Assembly: GCF_004216915.1 (NCBI RefSeq)
Contig: NZ_SGXD01000002.1
Location: 372,001-436,000 of the forward strand
Direction of reading: 5' to 3'
Origin: Motilibacter rhizosphaerae
Lineage (GTDB): Bacteria; Actinomycetota; Actinomycetes; Motilibacterales; Motilibacteraceae
Length of the DNA stretch: 64,000 nt
A model generated the notes under the pieces. The model was given only the letters and a program-made list of their open reading frames with translations. It was not told the DNA's origin and made no database searches. The translations under genes were made by a program, and so were the position numbers. Below, in pieces: positions 43,313 through 51,468 of this stretch (its first letter is position 1; each line of letters opens with the position of its first letter).

Positions 43313-44536
43313 TCAGTCGACGAGGTCGCGGACGACGGCGTCGGCGAGCAGACGGCCGCGCAAGGTGAGCGCGGCCCGGCCGTCGGCGTACGCGTCGGCG
43401 CGGAGCAGCCCGTCGCCCACCAGCCGGCCGGCGGCCCGCAGCCCCGGCGCGCGGAGCACGTCGAGCGGCACGCCCGCGGCGAGCCGGCTCTCCAGCAGGA
43501 CCCGCTCGACGCGGCGGTCCTCGAGGGCGAGCTCCTCGCGGGCCGCGGCGGGCGAGCGGCCGGCGGCGAGCGCCCCGGCCCAGGCCGCCGGGTGCTTGAC
43601 GTTCCACCAGCGGGTCCCGCCGACGTGGCTGTGCGCCCCTGGGCCGAAGCCCCACCAGTCCGCGCCGCGCCAGTAGGCCTCGTTGTGCCGGCACTCGCCG
43701 CCGGGCCACGCCCAGTTCGACAGCTCGTAGCAGGTGTAGCCCGCGGCGGTGAGCAGTTCGTCCGCCAGGGCGTACGCGTCGGCCATGAGGTCGTCGTCGG
43801 GGACCGCGACCTGCCCGCGGCGCACCTGGGCCGCGAGCCGGGTGCCCTCCTCGACGATCAGCGCGTACGCCGAGACGTGGTCCGGCTCGAGCGCGAGCGC
43901 GGCCTCGAGCGAGCGGCGCCAGTCGACGAGCGACTCCCCCGGCGTGCCGTAGATGAGGTCGACGCTGACGTGCTCGAACCCCGCCTCGCGCGCCTCGGCG
44001 ACCGCGGCGGGGACGCGCTCGGGGCGGTGCCGGCGCTCGAGGGTCGCGAGCACGTGCGGCACCGCCGACTGCATGCCGAGCGACACGCGGGTGAACCCGC
44101 CGGCGCGCAGGGCGCGCAGCGACCCGAGCGAGACGGTGTCCGGGTTGGCCTCCGTCGTGACCTCCACGCCGTCGGCCAGACCGAAGGCGCGCTCGAGCGA
44201 GCGCAGGGCGCCGACGAGGTCGGAGGGGTCGAGCAGGGTCGGCGTCCCTCCCCCGACGAAGACCGTGTCGAGCGGCGGCGCGCCCGGCAGGACCGCCTGC
44301 GCCAGTGCGACTTCCTGCTGCACCGAGTCGAGCCACGTCGCGCGGCTGACGCCCGGCCCGAGCTCGTCGGCGGTGTAGGTGTTGAAGTCGCAGTAGCCGC
44401 AGCGGGTCGTGCAGTACGGCACGTGGAGGTAGGCCGAGAAGGTACTGCTCCCGAGGGAGTCCAGCGCACTCGCGGGGAGCGACCCGTCCGCGGGCGCGGG
44501 GGCGCCGTCGGGGAGGGTGGAGGGCACGCCCTCCAT
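43313..44536 (-). CDS. hemW: Radical SAM haem chaperone HemW
   Basis: This 407-residue radical SAM protein is of the HemN/HemW family and is thought to deliver haem to respiratory proteins. The iron-sulfur motif is CTTRCGYCDF (CxxxCxxC). SAM-binding features are VFVGGGTPTLL, TTEANPDTVS and VDLIYGTPGE. The C-terminal HemN domain has GFGPGAHSHVGGTRWWNVKHP. As a HemW-type protein it lacks the extra cysteine after CxxxCxxC that marks true coproporphyrinogen oxidases. Its start lies close to a hairpin after the glycosyltransferase gene. Confidence 0.93.
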   Translation of the reverse strand: MEGVPSTLPDGAPAPADGSLPASALDSLGSSTFSAYLHVPYCTTRCGYCDFNTYTADELGPGVSRATWLDSVQQEVALAQAVLPGAPPLDTVFVGGGTPTLLDPSDLVGALRSLERAFGLADGVEVTTEANPDTVSLGSLRALRAGGFTRVSLGMQSAVPHVLATLERRHRPERVPAAVAEAREAGFEHVSVDLIYGTPGESLVDWRRSLEAALALEPDHVSAYALIVEEGTRLAAQVRRGQVAVPDDDLMADAYALADELLTAAGYTCYELSNWAWPGGECRHNEAYWRGADWWGFGPGAHSHVGGTRWWNVKHPAAWAGALAAGRSPAAAREELALEDRRVERVLLESRLAAGVPLDVLRAPGLRAAGRLVGDGLLRADAYADGRAALTLRGRLLADAVVRDLVD

Positions 44537-44572
44537 TGAACCCGACGCTGCGACCTGCTCAGGTCGGGTTCA
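44537..44572 (-). terminator. Hairpin between the glycosyltransferase gene and hemW
   Basis: TGAACCCGAC (44537-44546) and GTCGGGTTCA (44563-44572) pair perfectly. An alternative inner stem CGACCT/AGGTCG (44551-44556 with 44561-44566) competes with it. It spans the glycosyltransferase stop to the base before the hemW start, so it may terminate the first or modulate the second. Confidence 0.6.
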
Positions 44573-45652
44573 GGCTGCGACAGCGGCGGCCGGGCTCGCG
44601 GGCGCGGGCGGCGCGTGCAGCGCGAGCATCGAGCTGACGGTGCGCGACCAGGGGAACTCCTCGGCCCGCGCCCGCGGCCCGCCGGGGCCGTGCGCCCGCA
44701 GCTCGAGCGCCTCGAGCACTCCGACCGCGAGCCCCGCCGGCGTACGCGGCACGACCACCCCGGACGCGTCCGTCACCACCTCGGCCGCCGCGCTGCCGGC
44801 GGGCGCGACGACGGGCGTGCCGCAGGCGAGCGCGGCGAGCACGTCGACGGCGCGGACGTCCTCCGCGCCCGGCGCGACGACGACGTCGACGCTCGCGAGC
44901 ACCGCTGCGAGCTCACCCCGGTCCGGCAGCGGCCCGAGCAGGGTCACCGGCAGCCCGCGCGCGGCCTGGCGCAGGGTGCCGCCGGGGCGGGCGCCGAGCA
45001 CGACGAGCCGCGCGTCGACCCCGCACGCCCGCAGCCGCCGCAGCGCGGCCGGGAGCAGATCGGGCCGCTCTCCCTGGCCCACCGCGTCCGAGGCGGCGAC
45101 GAGGACGCGCGCGCCCTGGGCCAGGCCGGCCCGCAGCTCCTCGTCGCGGCGGCACGGGACGAACGTCGCGAGGTCGGTCCCGCGCGGCACCCACCGCGCG
45201 TTCGCGACGCCGAGCCGGGTGAAGCGCTCGGCCGCCGTGCTCGTCGGGCACACGACCGCACCGAAGGACGCCGCCAGCGCGAGGGCCCGGCGCTCGGCGG
45301 CCCGCGCCGGGGAGGCCGGGGCCGCCGTCGCCGGTGCCCCGCCGCGGGGCGGTGGGGGCGCGAGGACCAGCGACCCCACACCGGCCGTCCCGGCCCACGC
45401 GCCGACCCAGCCCAGTCGGGGGTCGGCCACCTCCACGCGGTCGGGCTGCACCCGCTCGAGCTCGGCCAGCAGCGTGCCGCGCACCGCTGCGGCGGGTGAG
45501 CCGTGGGGGCGACGGCCGGCCGGGCGAGCCGTGGGCCCGGGCGGCAGGACGACGACCTCGTGGCCCGCCGTCGCGTACCCCTCGCAGAGGGCGTGGAGCA
45601 GCGACCGGGCGCCGGGTCCCTGCTCCGGCGTCGCGAGGTGGAGGATGCGCAT
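44570..45652 (-). CDS. Glycosyltransferase, group 1 (GT4-like)
   Basis: This 360-residue GT-B enzyme has an N-terminal Rossmann half with ILHLATPEQGPGARSLLHALCEGYATAGHEVVVL. The C-terminal donor half has RVLVAASDAVGQGERPDLLPAALRRL, LLGPLPDRGELAAVLASVDVVVAPGAEDVRAVDVLAALACGTPVVAPAGSAAAEVV, as in GT4 enzymes. The Glu-x7-Glu pair of classical GT4 is changed (EDVRAVDVLAAL), so donor use is uncertain. I chose ATG 45652 since the family begins at MRILHLA; an upstream extension is arginine-rich and unlikely. Confidence 0.8.
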   Translation of the reverse strand: MRILHLATPEQGPGARSLLHALCEGYATAGHEVVVLPPGPTARPAGRRPHGSPAAAVRGTLLAELERVQPDRVEVADPRLGWVGAWAGTAGVGSLVLAPPPPRGGAPATAAPASPARAAERRALALAASFGAVVCPTSTAAERFTRLGVANARWVPRGTDLATFVPCRRDEELRAGLAQGARVLVAASDAVGQGERPDLLPAALRRLRACGVDARLVVLGARPGGTLRQAARGLPVTLLGPLPDRGELAAVLASVDVVVAPGAEDVRAVDVLAALACGTPVVAPAGSAAAEVVTDASGVVVPRTPAGLAVGVLEALELRAHGPGGPRARAEEFPWSRTVSSMLALHAPPAPASPAAAVAA

Positions 45653-45747
45653 CCCGCAGGGTCGCCTGCGCCGGTTGCCAGCAGGCCGTCCGCGGCGTGT
45701 CCGCCCGGCCAACACCCGGTGGAGATCGCGTCGCAGGTCAAGCGGCC

Positions 45748-46572
45748 TCAGGGCAGGTCGTAGGGCACGTGCTGCCCCTCGAGCGCGGCGGCGCAGCCGC
45801 AGCCCTGCTGCTGCGCCGGCAGCACGGGCACGGTCGCCGCGAGGAGCACGCGGACGCGCGCGACGTTGCCGGCCATCACCGCGAGGACCTCCTGGTGCGT
45901 CACGCCCGCGTCGCCCTCGACGCCCGCGTCGAGGTCGGTGACGAGGGCGATGCAGGCGTAGCAGAGCCCGAGCTCGCGGGCGAGGGAGGCCTCCGGCATG
46001 CCCGTCATCCCGACGACGCTGCCGCCGAGCGCGGCGTGCCAGCGCGACTCCGCGCGGCTGGAGAAGCGCGGCCCGTTGACGACGACGAGCGTGCCGCTCG
46101 GGACCACGTCCTCCCCGACGGCCGCCGCGCCCTGCTGGACGCCGCTGCGCAGCACCGGGCAGTACGGGTCGGCGAAGCCCACGTGCACGACCCCGTCGTC
46201 GGTGTCGCTGAAGGTGTGCGCCCGGCCCCAGGTGCGGTCGACGACCTGGTCGGGCAGCACGACCGTGCCCGCCGGCAGGTCGGCGCGCAGCGAGCCGACG
46301 GCGCTCGGCGCGAGCACCTGCCGCACGCCCAGCGACCGGAGCGCCCAGAGGTTGGCCCGGTAGTTGACGCGGTGCGGCGGGAAGCGGTGGCCGCGCCCGT
46401 GGCGCGGCACGAAGACGACCTCGCGACCGCCGACCAGGCCGACGGTGAGGACGTCGCTGGGCGGCCCGTACGGCGTGGTGACGCTCACCTCGCGGGCGTC
46501 GTCGAGCAGGTCGTAGAGGCCGGACCCCCCGACGACTCCGACGGGCGCGGTCTGCTCAGCGGCTGCGGTCAC
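45748..46572 (-). CDS. mtnP: S-methyl-5'-thioadenosine phosphorylase / purine nucleoside phosphorylase family
   Basis: This enzyme splits methylthioadenosine or a related nucleoside with phosphate to free the base for salvage. The 274-residue protein has VGVVGGSGLYDLL, PRHGRGHRFPPHRVNYRANLWALRSLGVRQVLAPSAVGSL, NGPRFSSRAESRW and the methionine segment GMTGMPEASLARELGLCYA. The C-terminus carries a Cys-x-Cys (QGCGCAA). TAGCCT on the minus strand (46584-46579) ends six bases before GTG 46572, so the message is probably leaderless, and its -10 overlaps the MOSC stop codon. Confidence 0.88.
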   Translation of the reverse strand: MTAAAEQTAPVGVVGGSGLYDLLDDAREVSVTTPYGPPSDVLTVGLVGGREVVFVPRHGRGHRFPPHRVNYRANLWALRSLGVRQVLAPSAVGSLRADLPAGTVVLPDQVVDRTWGRAHTFSDTDDGVVHVGFADPYCPVLRSGVQQGAAAVGEDVVPSGTLVVVNGPRFSSRAESRWHAALGGSVVGMTGMPEASLARELGLCYACIALVTDLDAGVEGDAGVTHQEVLAVMAGNVARVRVLLAATVPVLPAQQQGCGCAAALEGQHVPYDLP

Positions 46573-46581
46573 CGCCGCAGG

Positions 46582-47226
46582 CTAGCGAGCGGCGGAGACG
46601 GGGACGTCGAGGACGCGCTGCGAGGGCATGGCGCGCAGCGCCGACGTCCGCCGCCCGCCGGTCCGGGCCGCGAAGACCTCGGCCACGCTCGGCGCGCCGC
46701 TCGGGCGCCAGACGACCTCGACGGCGTCGCCCGCGGTGACCGTCCCCGGGCGGACGACCGCGAGGTACGCCCCCGGCCGGCGCGCCGCGAGGAACTCGCG
46801 CTGGAGCTCGGGGCGCTCGAGGTGGACGGAGAGCTTGCGGCAGGGGATGCGCGGACCGCGGACCTCGAGCAGGGCGGTGCCCACGCGCCAGGTCTCGCCG
46901 ACCAGCGCGCCGTCGACGTCGAGCCCGACGGTCGTGAGGTTCTCGCCGAAGGCGCCCGGCCAGAGCGAGCGGCCGAGCTGCGCCTCCCAGGCGGCGAGCG
47001 ACTCGAACGCGTAGGCGTAGACCGCCTTGTCCGCCCCGCCGTGGTTCCTGGCGTCGACCTGGACGTCGCCGGCGAGCCCGAGCTCGGCGACCTCGACCGC
47101 GCCCGGGACGGGGCGCTTGTCGATGCCGGTGGCGCCGACCGCGGGGAGCTCGCTGCCCCCGGAGGTGTTGACGCTGACGATCGTGGCGGTGTGCCGGCGC
47201 TGGCCGGGGATGCCCGTACCGTCCAT
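46582..47226 (-). CDS. MOSC-domain protein (YiiM-like)
   Basis: This 214-residue MOSC protein is related to YiiM and to molybdenum-cofactor sulfurase C-termini. Typical features are VAELGLAGDVQVDARNHGGADKAVYAYAFESLAAWEAQLGRSLWPGAFGENLTTVGLDVDGALVGETWRVG, then RGPRIPCRKLSVHL with the conserved cysteine, and RPGAYLAVVRPGTVTAGD. Members reduce N-hydroxylated substrates such as 6-hydroxylaminopurine using Moco. A palindromic site lies at its promoter. Confidence 0.88.
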   Translation of the reverse strand: MDGTGIPGQRRHTATIVSVNTSGGSELPAVGATGIDKRPVPGAVEVAELGLAGDVQVDARNHGGADKAVYAYAFESLAAWEAQLGRSLWPGAFGENLTTVGLDVDGALVGETWRVGTALLEVRGPRIPCRKLSVHLERPELQREFLAARRPGAYLAVVRPGTVTAGDAVEVVWRPSGAPSVAEVFAARTGGRRTSALRAMPSQRVLDVPVSAAR

Positions 47227-47346
47227 GCTCGTCGCCCCCCTCCGGTTCCGTCCCGTGCTGCGCTGCCGGGTGGTGCCCGTGCCTCCGGCCCTCCCGATCG
47301 CCCTTCTCAGGACATCTCGGACGGGGAGCGGGACGACCCGAGCCCT

Positions 47347-47367
47347 TCTCCACGACCGTAGTGGAGA
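47347..47367 (-). promoter_or_regulatory. Palindromic site over a -10 upstream of the MOSC gene
   Basis: TCTCCAC (47347-47353) and GTGGAGA (47361-47367) form a perfect inverted repeat with a seven-base centre. On the minus strand that centre contains TACGGT (47360-47355), a good -10. A protein bound here would block transcription of the MOSC gene, whose ATG is about 120 bases further on. Confidence 0.4.
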
Positions 47368-47430
47368 GAGCGCTCCACAGGGCAGATTTCCCGTGCGTGC
47401 CGCCCCTTCGGTCGTGCGGCATCACCGCAG

Positions 47431-47457
47431 GTCACCGCGCGGTCGCGCGGATGTGAC
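47431..47457 (-). terminator. Hairpin after lepA
   Basis: GTCACCGCGCG (47431-47441) pairs with CGCGCG plus GTGAC (47444-47457) with a three-base bulge. It lies 24 bases past the lepA stop and upstream of the MOSC promoter. The rest of the 255-base gap (47227-47481) holds no convincing gene. Confidence 0.55.
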
Positions 47458-47481
47458 CGTACGACAGCGGGGAGGTGCGGC

Positions 47482-49341
47482 CTACTTCTTCGCGGGGGCG
47501 GCGTCGGTGGAGAGCGCGGCGATGAAGGCCTCCTGGGGGACCTCCACCCGGCCGACCATCTTCATCCGCTTCTTGCCCTCCTTCTGCTTCTCCAGCAGCT
47601 TGCGCTTGCGGGTGATGTCACCGCCGTAGCACTTGGCGAGGACGTCCTTGCGGATGGCGCGGATGTTCTCGCGCGCGATGACCCGCGCTCCGACGGCGGC
47701 CTGGATCGGCACCTCGAACTGCTGGCGCGGGATGAGCTCGCGCAGCTTCTTGGTCATGTCGACGCCGTACGCGTAGGCCTTGTCCTTGTGGACGATGGCG
47801 CTGAACGCGTCGACCGTCTCGCCCTGCAGCAGGATGTCGACCTTGACGAGGTCGGCGGACTGCTCGCCGACGGGCTCGTAGTCCAGCGAGGCGTACCCGC
47901 GGGTCCGGGACTTGAGCGCGTCGAAGAAGTCGAACGCGATCTCCGCCATCGGCATCGTGTACTTCAGCTCGACGCGGTCCTCGGACAGGTAGTCCATGCC
48001 GAGCAGGCTGCCGCGGCGGTTCTGGCAGAGCTCCATGATCGGGCCGACGAACTCGGTCGGGCTGAGCACGGTCGCGCGCACCATCGGCTCGTCGACCTCG
48101 GCGATCTTGCCGCCGGGGAACTCGCTGGGGTTGGTGACGGTGTGCTCGGTGCCGTCCTCCATCACCACCCGGTAGACCACGTTGGGCGCGGTGGAGATGA
48201 GGTCGAGCTTGAACTCGCGCTCGAGCCGCTCGCGCACGATCTCGAGGTGGAGCAGCCCGAGGAAGCCGCAGCGGAAGCCGAAGCCCAGCGCCGCGGACGT
48301 CTCCGGCTCCCATACGAGGGCGGCGTCGTTGAGCTGGAGCTTCTCCAGGGCGTCGCGCAGGTCCGGGTAGTCGTCGCCGTCCATGGGGTAGAGCCCGGAG
48401 AACACCATGGGCCGCGGGTCCTTGTAGCCCCCGAGCATCTCGGTCGCCGGCCGGGCGTTGAGCGTGACCGTGTCACCGACCTTGCTCTGCCGGACGTCCT
48501 TCACCCCGGTGATGAGGTAGCCCACCTCACCGACGCCGAGACCGTCGCCGGGGACCGGCTCGGGCGAGATGACGCCGACCTCGAGCATCTCGTGGGTCGC
48601 CTTGGTCGAGAGCATGAGGATGCGCTCGCGCCGGCTGAGCGTGCCGTCGATGACGCGGACGTAGGTCACCACGCCGCGGTAGGAGTCGTAGACCGAGTCG
48701 AAGATGAGCGCGCGCGCCGGGCCGTCCGGGTCGCCGACCGGTGCCGGCACCTGGCGGACGACCTCCTCGAGCAGCTCCGCCACGCCCTCGCCCGTCTTCG
48801 CGCTCACGCGGAGCACGTCGGAGGGGTCGCAGCCGATGATGTGCGCGAGCTCCGCGGCGTACTTCTCCGGCTGGGCGGCGGGCAGGTCGATCTTGTTGAG
48901 GACCGGGATGATGTGGAGGTCGTTCTCCAGCGCGAGGTAGAGGTTCGCGAGCGTCTGGGCCTCGATGCCCTGCGCGGCGTCGACCAGCAGGATGCAGCCC
49001 TCGCACGCCGCGAGCGAGCGGGAGACCTCGTAGGTGAAGTCGACGTGCCCCGGGGTGTCGATGAGGTTGAGCACGTAGGTCGTGCCGTCCCCGCTGCGGA
49101 ACGGCAGCCGCACCGCCTGCGACTTGATCGTGATGCCGCGCTCGCGCTCGATGTCCATGCGGTCGAGGTACTGCGCCCGCATCGAGCGGTCGTCCACGAC
49201 ACCGGTCACCTGCAGCATCCGGTCGGCCAGCGTCGACTTGCCGTGGTCGATGTGGGCGATGATGCAGAAGTTCCGGATCACCGCCGGGTCGGTCCGGCTC
49301 GGCTGGGGGGCGTCACCGGAGCGGGCAGGAGCAGGGGGCAC
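47482..49341 (-). CDS. lepA: Elongation factor 4 (LepA)
   Basis: This ribosome-bound GTPase back-translocates or helps 30S biogenesis. The 619-residue protein has G1 [10 protein letters not shown]3 DTPGHVDF and G4 NKID, the EF-G-like domains, and the LepA-specific C-terminal domain ending in [37 protein letters not shown] chose GTG 49341, preceded by GGAAGG, because about 20 residues before [18 protein letters not shown] is normal for actinobacteria. Upstream in-frame codons run antisense to rpsT and holA and are not real. Confidence 0.96.
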   Translation of the reverse strand: MPPAPARSGDAPQPSRTDPAVIRNFCIIAHIDHGKSTLADRMLQVTGVVDDRSMRAQYLDRMDIERERGITIKSQAVRLPFRSGDGTTYVLNLIDTPGHVDFTYEVSRSLAACEGCILLVDAAQGIEAQTLANLYLALENDLHIIPVLNKIDLPAAQPEKYAAELAHIIGCDPSDVLRVSAKTGEGVAELLEEVVRQVPAPVGDPDGPARALIFDSVYDSYRGVVTYVRVIDGTLSRRERILMLSTKATHEMLEVGVISPEPVPGDGLGVGEVGYLITGVKDVRQSKVGDTVTLNARPATEMLGGYKDPRPMVFSGLYPMDGDDYPDLRDALEKLQLNDAALVWEPETSAALGFGFRCGFLGLLHLEIVRERLEREFKLDLISTAPNVVYRVVMEDGTEHTVTNPSEFPGGKIAEVDEPMVRATVLSPTEFVGPIMELCQNRRGSLLGMDYLSEDRVELKYTMPMAEIAFDFFDALKSRTRGYASLDYEPVGEQSADLVKVDILLQGETVDAFSAIVHKDKAYAYGVDMTKKLRELIPRQQFEVPIQAAVGARVIARENIRAIRKDVLAKCYGGDITRKRKLLEKQKEGKKRMKMVGRVEVPQEAFIAALSTDAAPAKK

Positions 49342-49431
49342 GGGCGGGGACAGCCTTCCGGTACGGGTCGCGGGCCTCCATGGTCGCACGCGCGAGGGCG
49401 GGCGCCCCGGTGGCGGACGGGATGCGCGGCT

Positions 49432-49460
49432 TTGGCGGATCCGCGGCCTCCTGCTAACCT
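49432..49460 (+). promoter_or_regulatory. rpsT promoter
   Basis: TTGGCG (49432-49437), 17 bases, TAACCT (49455-49460) is a good vegetative-type promoter. It gives an rpsT leader of about 73 bases. It lies in the gap between divergent lepA and rpsT. Confidence 0.65.
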
Positions 49461-49539
49461 GGTGCGTCGCGTCACGGCAGCACCATGCGCCGCGCCGCAC
49501 CTCCAGACGTCCAGCTCGACACCGGCGAGGCACTGCTCC

Positions 49540-49806
49540 GTGGCCAACATCAAGTCCCAGATCAAGCGCAACCGGCAGAACGAGGCCGCCCGCCTTCGCA
49601 ACAAGGCGGTCAAGTCGTCGCTCAAGACGGCGATCCGCAAGTTCCGCGAGGCCTCGGACGCGGGCAACGCCACCGAGGCCGCCGCGCTCGCCGCCGCTGC
49701 GACGCGCGCCCTCGACAAGGCCGCCAGCAAGGGCGTCATCCACAAGAACCAGGCAGCCAACCGCAAGTCGGCGATCGCCAAGCGCGCCGGCTCGCCCAGC
49801 GCCTGA
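49540..49806 (+). CDS. rpsT: 30S ribosomal protein S20
   Basis: This small, basic primary rRNA-binding protein of 88 residues begins [35 protein letters not shown] and has [22 protein letters not shown] near the end, all typical of S20. The GTG start at 49540 has GGCGAGG about ten bases upstream. It is divergent from lepA and convergent with holA, as in many actinobacteria. Confidence 0.97.
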   Translation: MANIKSQIKRNRQNEAARLRNKAVKSSLKTAIRKFREASDAGNATEAAALAAAATRALDKAASKGVIHKNQAANRKSAIAKRAGSPSA

Positions 49807-49821
49807 CGCAGTCCGCTCCGC

Positions 49822-49855
49822 ACGGGGCCGTCCTCCTCCGGGAGGGCGGCCCCGT
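49822..49855. terminator. Two-way terminator between rpsT and holA
   Basis: ACGGGGCCG (49822-49830) and CGGCCCCGT (49847-49855) pair perfectly. The inner bases CCTCC/GGAGG extend the stem. It lies 16 bases after the rpsT stop and 22 before the holA stop. Confidence 0.85.
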
Positions 49856-49876
49856 CGGCGTCTCCGCGGAGGCCGG

Positions 49877-50830
49877 CTAGCGCTCGCCGCGCAGCCGGCT
49901 CGCGGTGACGACGGCCCGCTCCACGGCGTACGCCGGGTCGGCTCCCCCGCCCTTGACCTCGACGTCGGTGGCGGCGATGACGGCGATCGCCTCGGCGAGG
50001 CCCTGCTCGGTCCAGCCGCGGGCCTGGCGGCGCACGACGTCGAGCTTCCACGGCGGGACGCCGATGTCGGCGGCGCGGGCGGCGCGACCGGCGGAGGCGA
50101 CCTTGGCGACCGTGCGCAGCGCGCCGGCGAGGGCGGCGGTGAGGGGGACGGGGTCGGTGCCGGTCTGCAGCGCCCAGCGCAGCGCGACGAGCGCGTCGCC
50201 GGTGCGCCCCTCCACGACCGCGTCGGCGACCACGAAGCCGCTGACCTCGGCGCGGCCCTCGTAGTAGCGGCGGACCGCCTCGAGCGTGCCCGGACCCTCG
50301 ACGTCGCTGGCCAGCTGGCTGCAGGCCGCCGCGAGCGAGCGCAGGTCGCCCCCGACCGCGTCGAGCAGCGCCTCTGCCGCGTCGGGGTCGAGCTTGCGGC
50401 CCTTCCCGGCGCGCCGGAACTCGGCTCCCACGAAGGCCAGCTTGTCGCTGCGCTTCTTGACCTCGTCGCAGGCGACGACGCGGGCGCCGGCCGCCTTCGC
50501 CGCGTCGAGGACCTTGCGGCCGCGGTTCCCGCCGCGGTGCAGCAGGACGAGGGCCACGTCGTCGGCGGGCGCGGCGAGCGCGCCGAGCACCTCCGCGACC
50601 GCGCTCTCCCCCGCCTCCTCGAGCCCGCGGACGACGACGACCCGCGACTCCCCGAACAGCGACGGGCTCGTGGCCTGCGCCAGCACCCCGCCCACCAGCT
50701 CCGCGGCGGCGAGCTCGACCAGCTCCGCGGCCGGGTCGGCGGCGCGCGCCGCCTCACGCACCTCGACGACGGCCCGCTCGACGAGGAGCTCCTCGGGGCC
50801 GGTGACGAGCGTGAGCGGAGGGGCGGTCAC
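49877..50830 (-). CDS. holA: DNA polymerase III subunit delta
   Basis: This clamp-loader subunit opens the beta clamp. The 317-residue protein has the HolA plan: [19 protein letters not shown] at the start, [46 protein letters not shown] and [22 protein letters not shown]-terminal collar domain has [24 protein letters not shown]. Sequence conservation in this family is low, but context (comEC-holA-rpsT) makes it secure. The start is GTG 50830. Confidence 0.93.
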   Translation of the reverse strand: MTAPPLTLVTGPEELLVERAVVEVREAARAADPAAELVELAAAELVGGVLAQATSPSLFGESRVVVVRGLEEAGESAVAEVLGALAAPADDVALVLLHRGGNRGRKVLDAAKAAGARVVACDEVKKRSDKLAFVGAEFRRAGKGRKLDPDAAEALLDAVGGDLRSLAAACSQLASDVEGPGTLEAVRRYYEGRAEVSGFVVADAVVEGRTGDALVALRWALQTGTDPVPLTAALAGALRTVAKVASAGRAARAADIGVPPWKLDVVRRQARGWTEQGLAEAIAVIAATDVEVKGGGADPAYAVERAVVTASRLRGER

Positions 50831-50950
50831 GGCAGGGAGCGTACGCGGCGGCGGGGACGTTCAGGGGCACCGGCGTGCGTGGCAGACTCGCGGCCGGCGG
50901 GCGCCCGTCCGAGCGCCCTGCCCACCCCCGCCGACCCCCAGGAGCGCCGC

Positions 50951-51358
50951 GTGCCCGAGCCCCTGTCCGCCGAGGTCCGCGAGCTGCTCGCGCGCCCGAA
51001 CCCCGCCGTCATCGCCACCGTCCGCCCGGACGGCTCCCCCGTCTCGGTCGCGACGTGGTACCTGCTCGACGGCGACCGCATCCTCGTCAACATGGACGAG
51101 GGCCGGCGCCGGCTCGAGTGGCTGCGCCAGGACCCGCGCGTCTCGCTGACCGCGCTCGCCGAGGGCGACTGGTACACCCACGTCAGCGTGCAGGGCCGGG
51201 TCGTCGAGTGGCGCGACGACGAGGACCTCGCGGACATCGACCGGCTGTCCCGGCACTACGGCGGCGGGGCGTACCCGAACCGCGAGCGGCGCCGGGTGAG
51301 CGCGTGGATCGAGGTCGAGCACGTGCACGGCTGGGGCAGGGTCGCGGCGCGCGGCTGA
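50951..51358 (+). CDS. PPOX-class (probably F420-dependent) oxidoreductase
   Basis: This 135-residue split-barrel protein begins LSAEVRELLARPNPAVIATVRPDGSPVSVATWYLLDGDRILVNMDEGRRRLEWLRQDPRVSLTA, the usual shape of the actinobacterial PPOX/F420 family. It ends with WIEVEHVHGWGRV. Members reduce diverse substrates with F420H2; the substrate is unknown here. The start is GTG 50951 with AGGAG ten bases before it. It stands alone between two minus-strand units. Confidence 0.88.
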   Translation: MPEPLSAEVRELLARPNPAVIATVRPDGSPVSVATWYLLDGDRILVNMDEGRRRLEWLRQDPRVSLTALAEGDWYTHVSVQGRVVEWRDDEDLADIDRLSRHYGGGAYPNRERRRVSAWIEVEHVHGWGRVAARG

Positions 51359-51468
51359 GACCCGCCCTACGACCGCCGGTGGGGGTCGCCGACTGACGCG
51401 CAACCGCGGACGCGCACCCGCTGACGCCCACCGGCTGGGCTCGACGGCTGACGCCCCGCGGCTGGCCC

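Noticed and set aside
47367-47380. A second CebR-like site (GAGCGCTC core) near the MOSC promoter
   Set aside because: Only the eight-base core matches; flanks differ from TGGGAGCGCTCCCA, and GAGCGCTC is common by chance in such DNA.
49342-50757. Apparent N-terminal extension of lepA to 1091 codons
   Set aside because: The extra codons are antisense to rpsT and overlap holA in a wrong frame. The LepA family starts near 49341.
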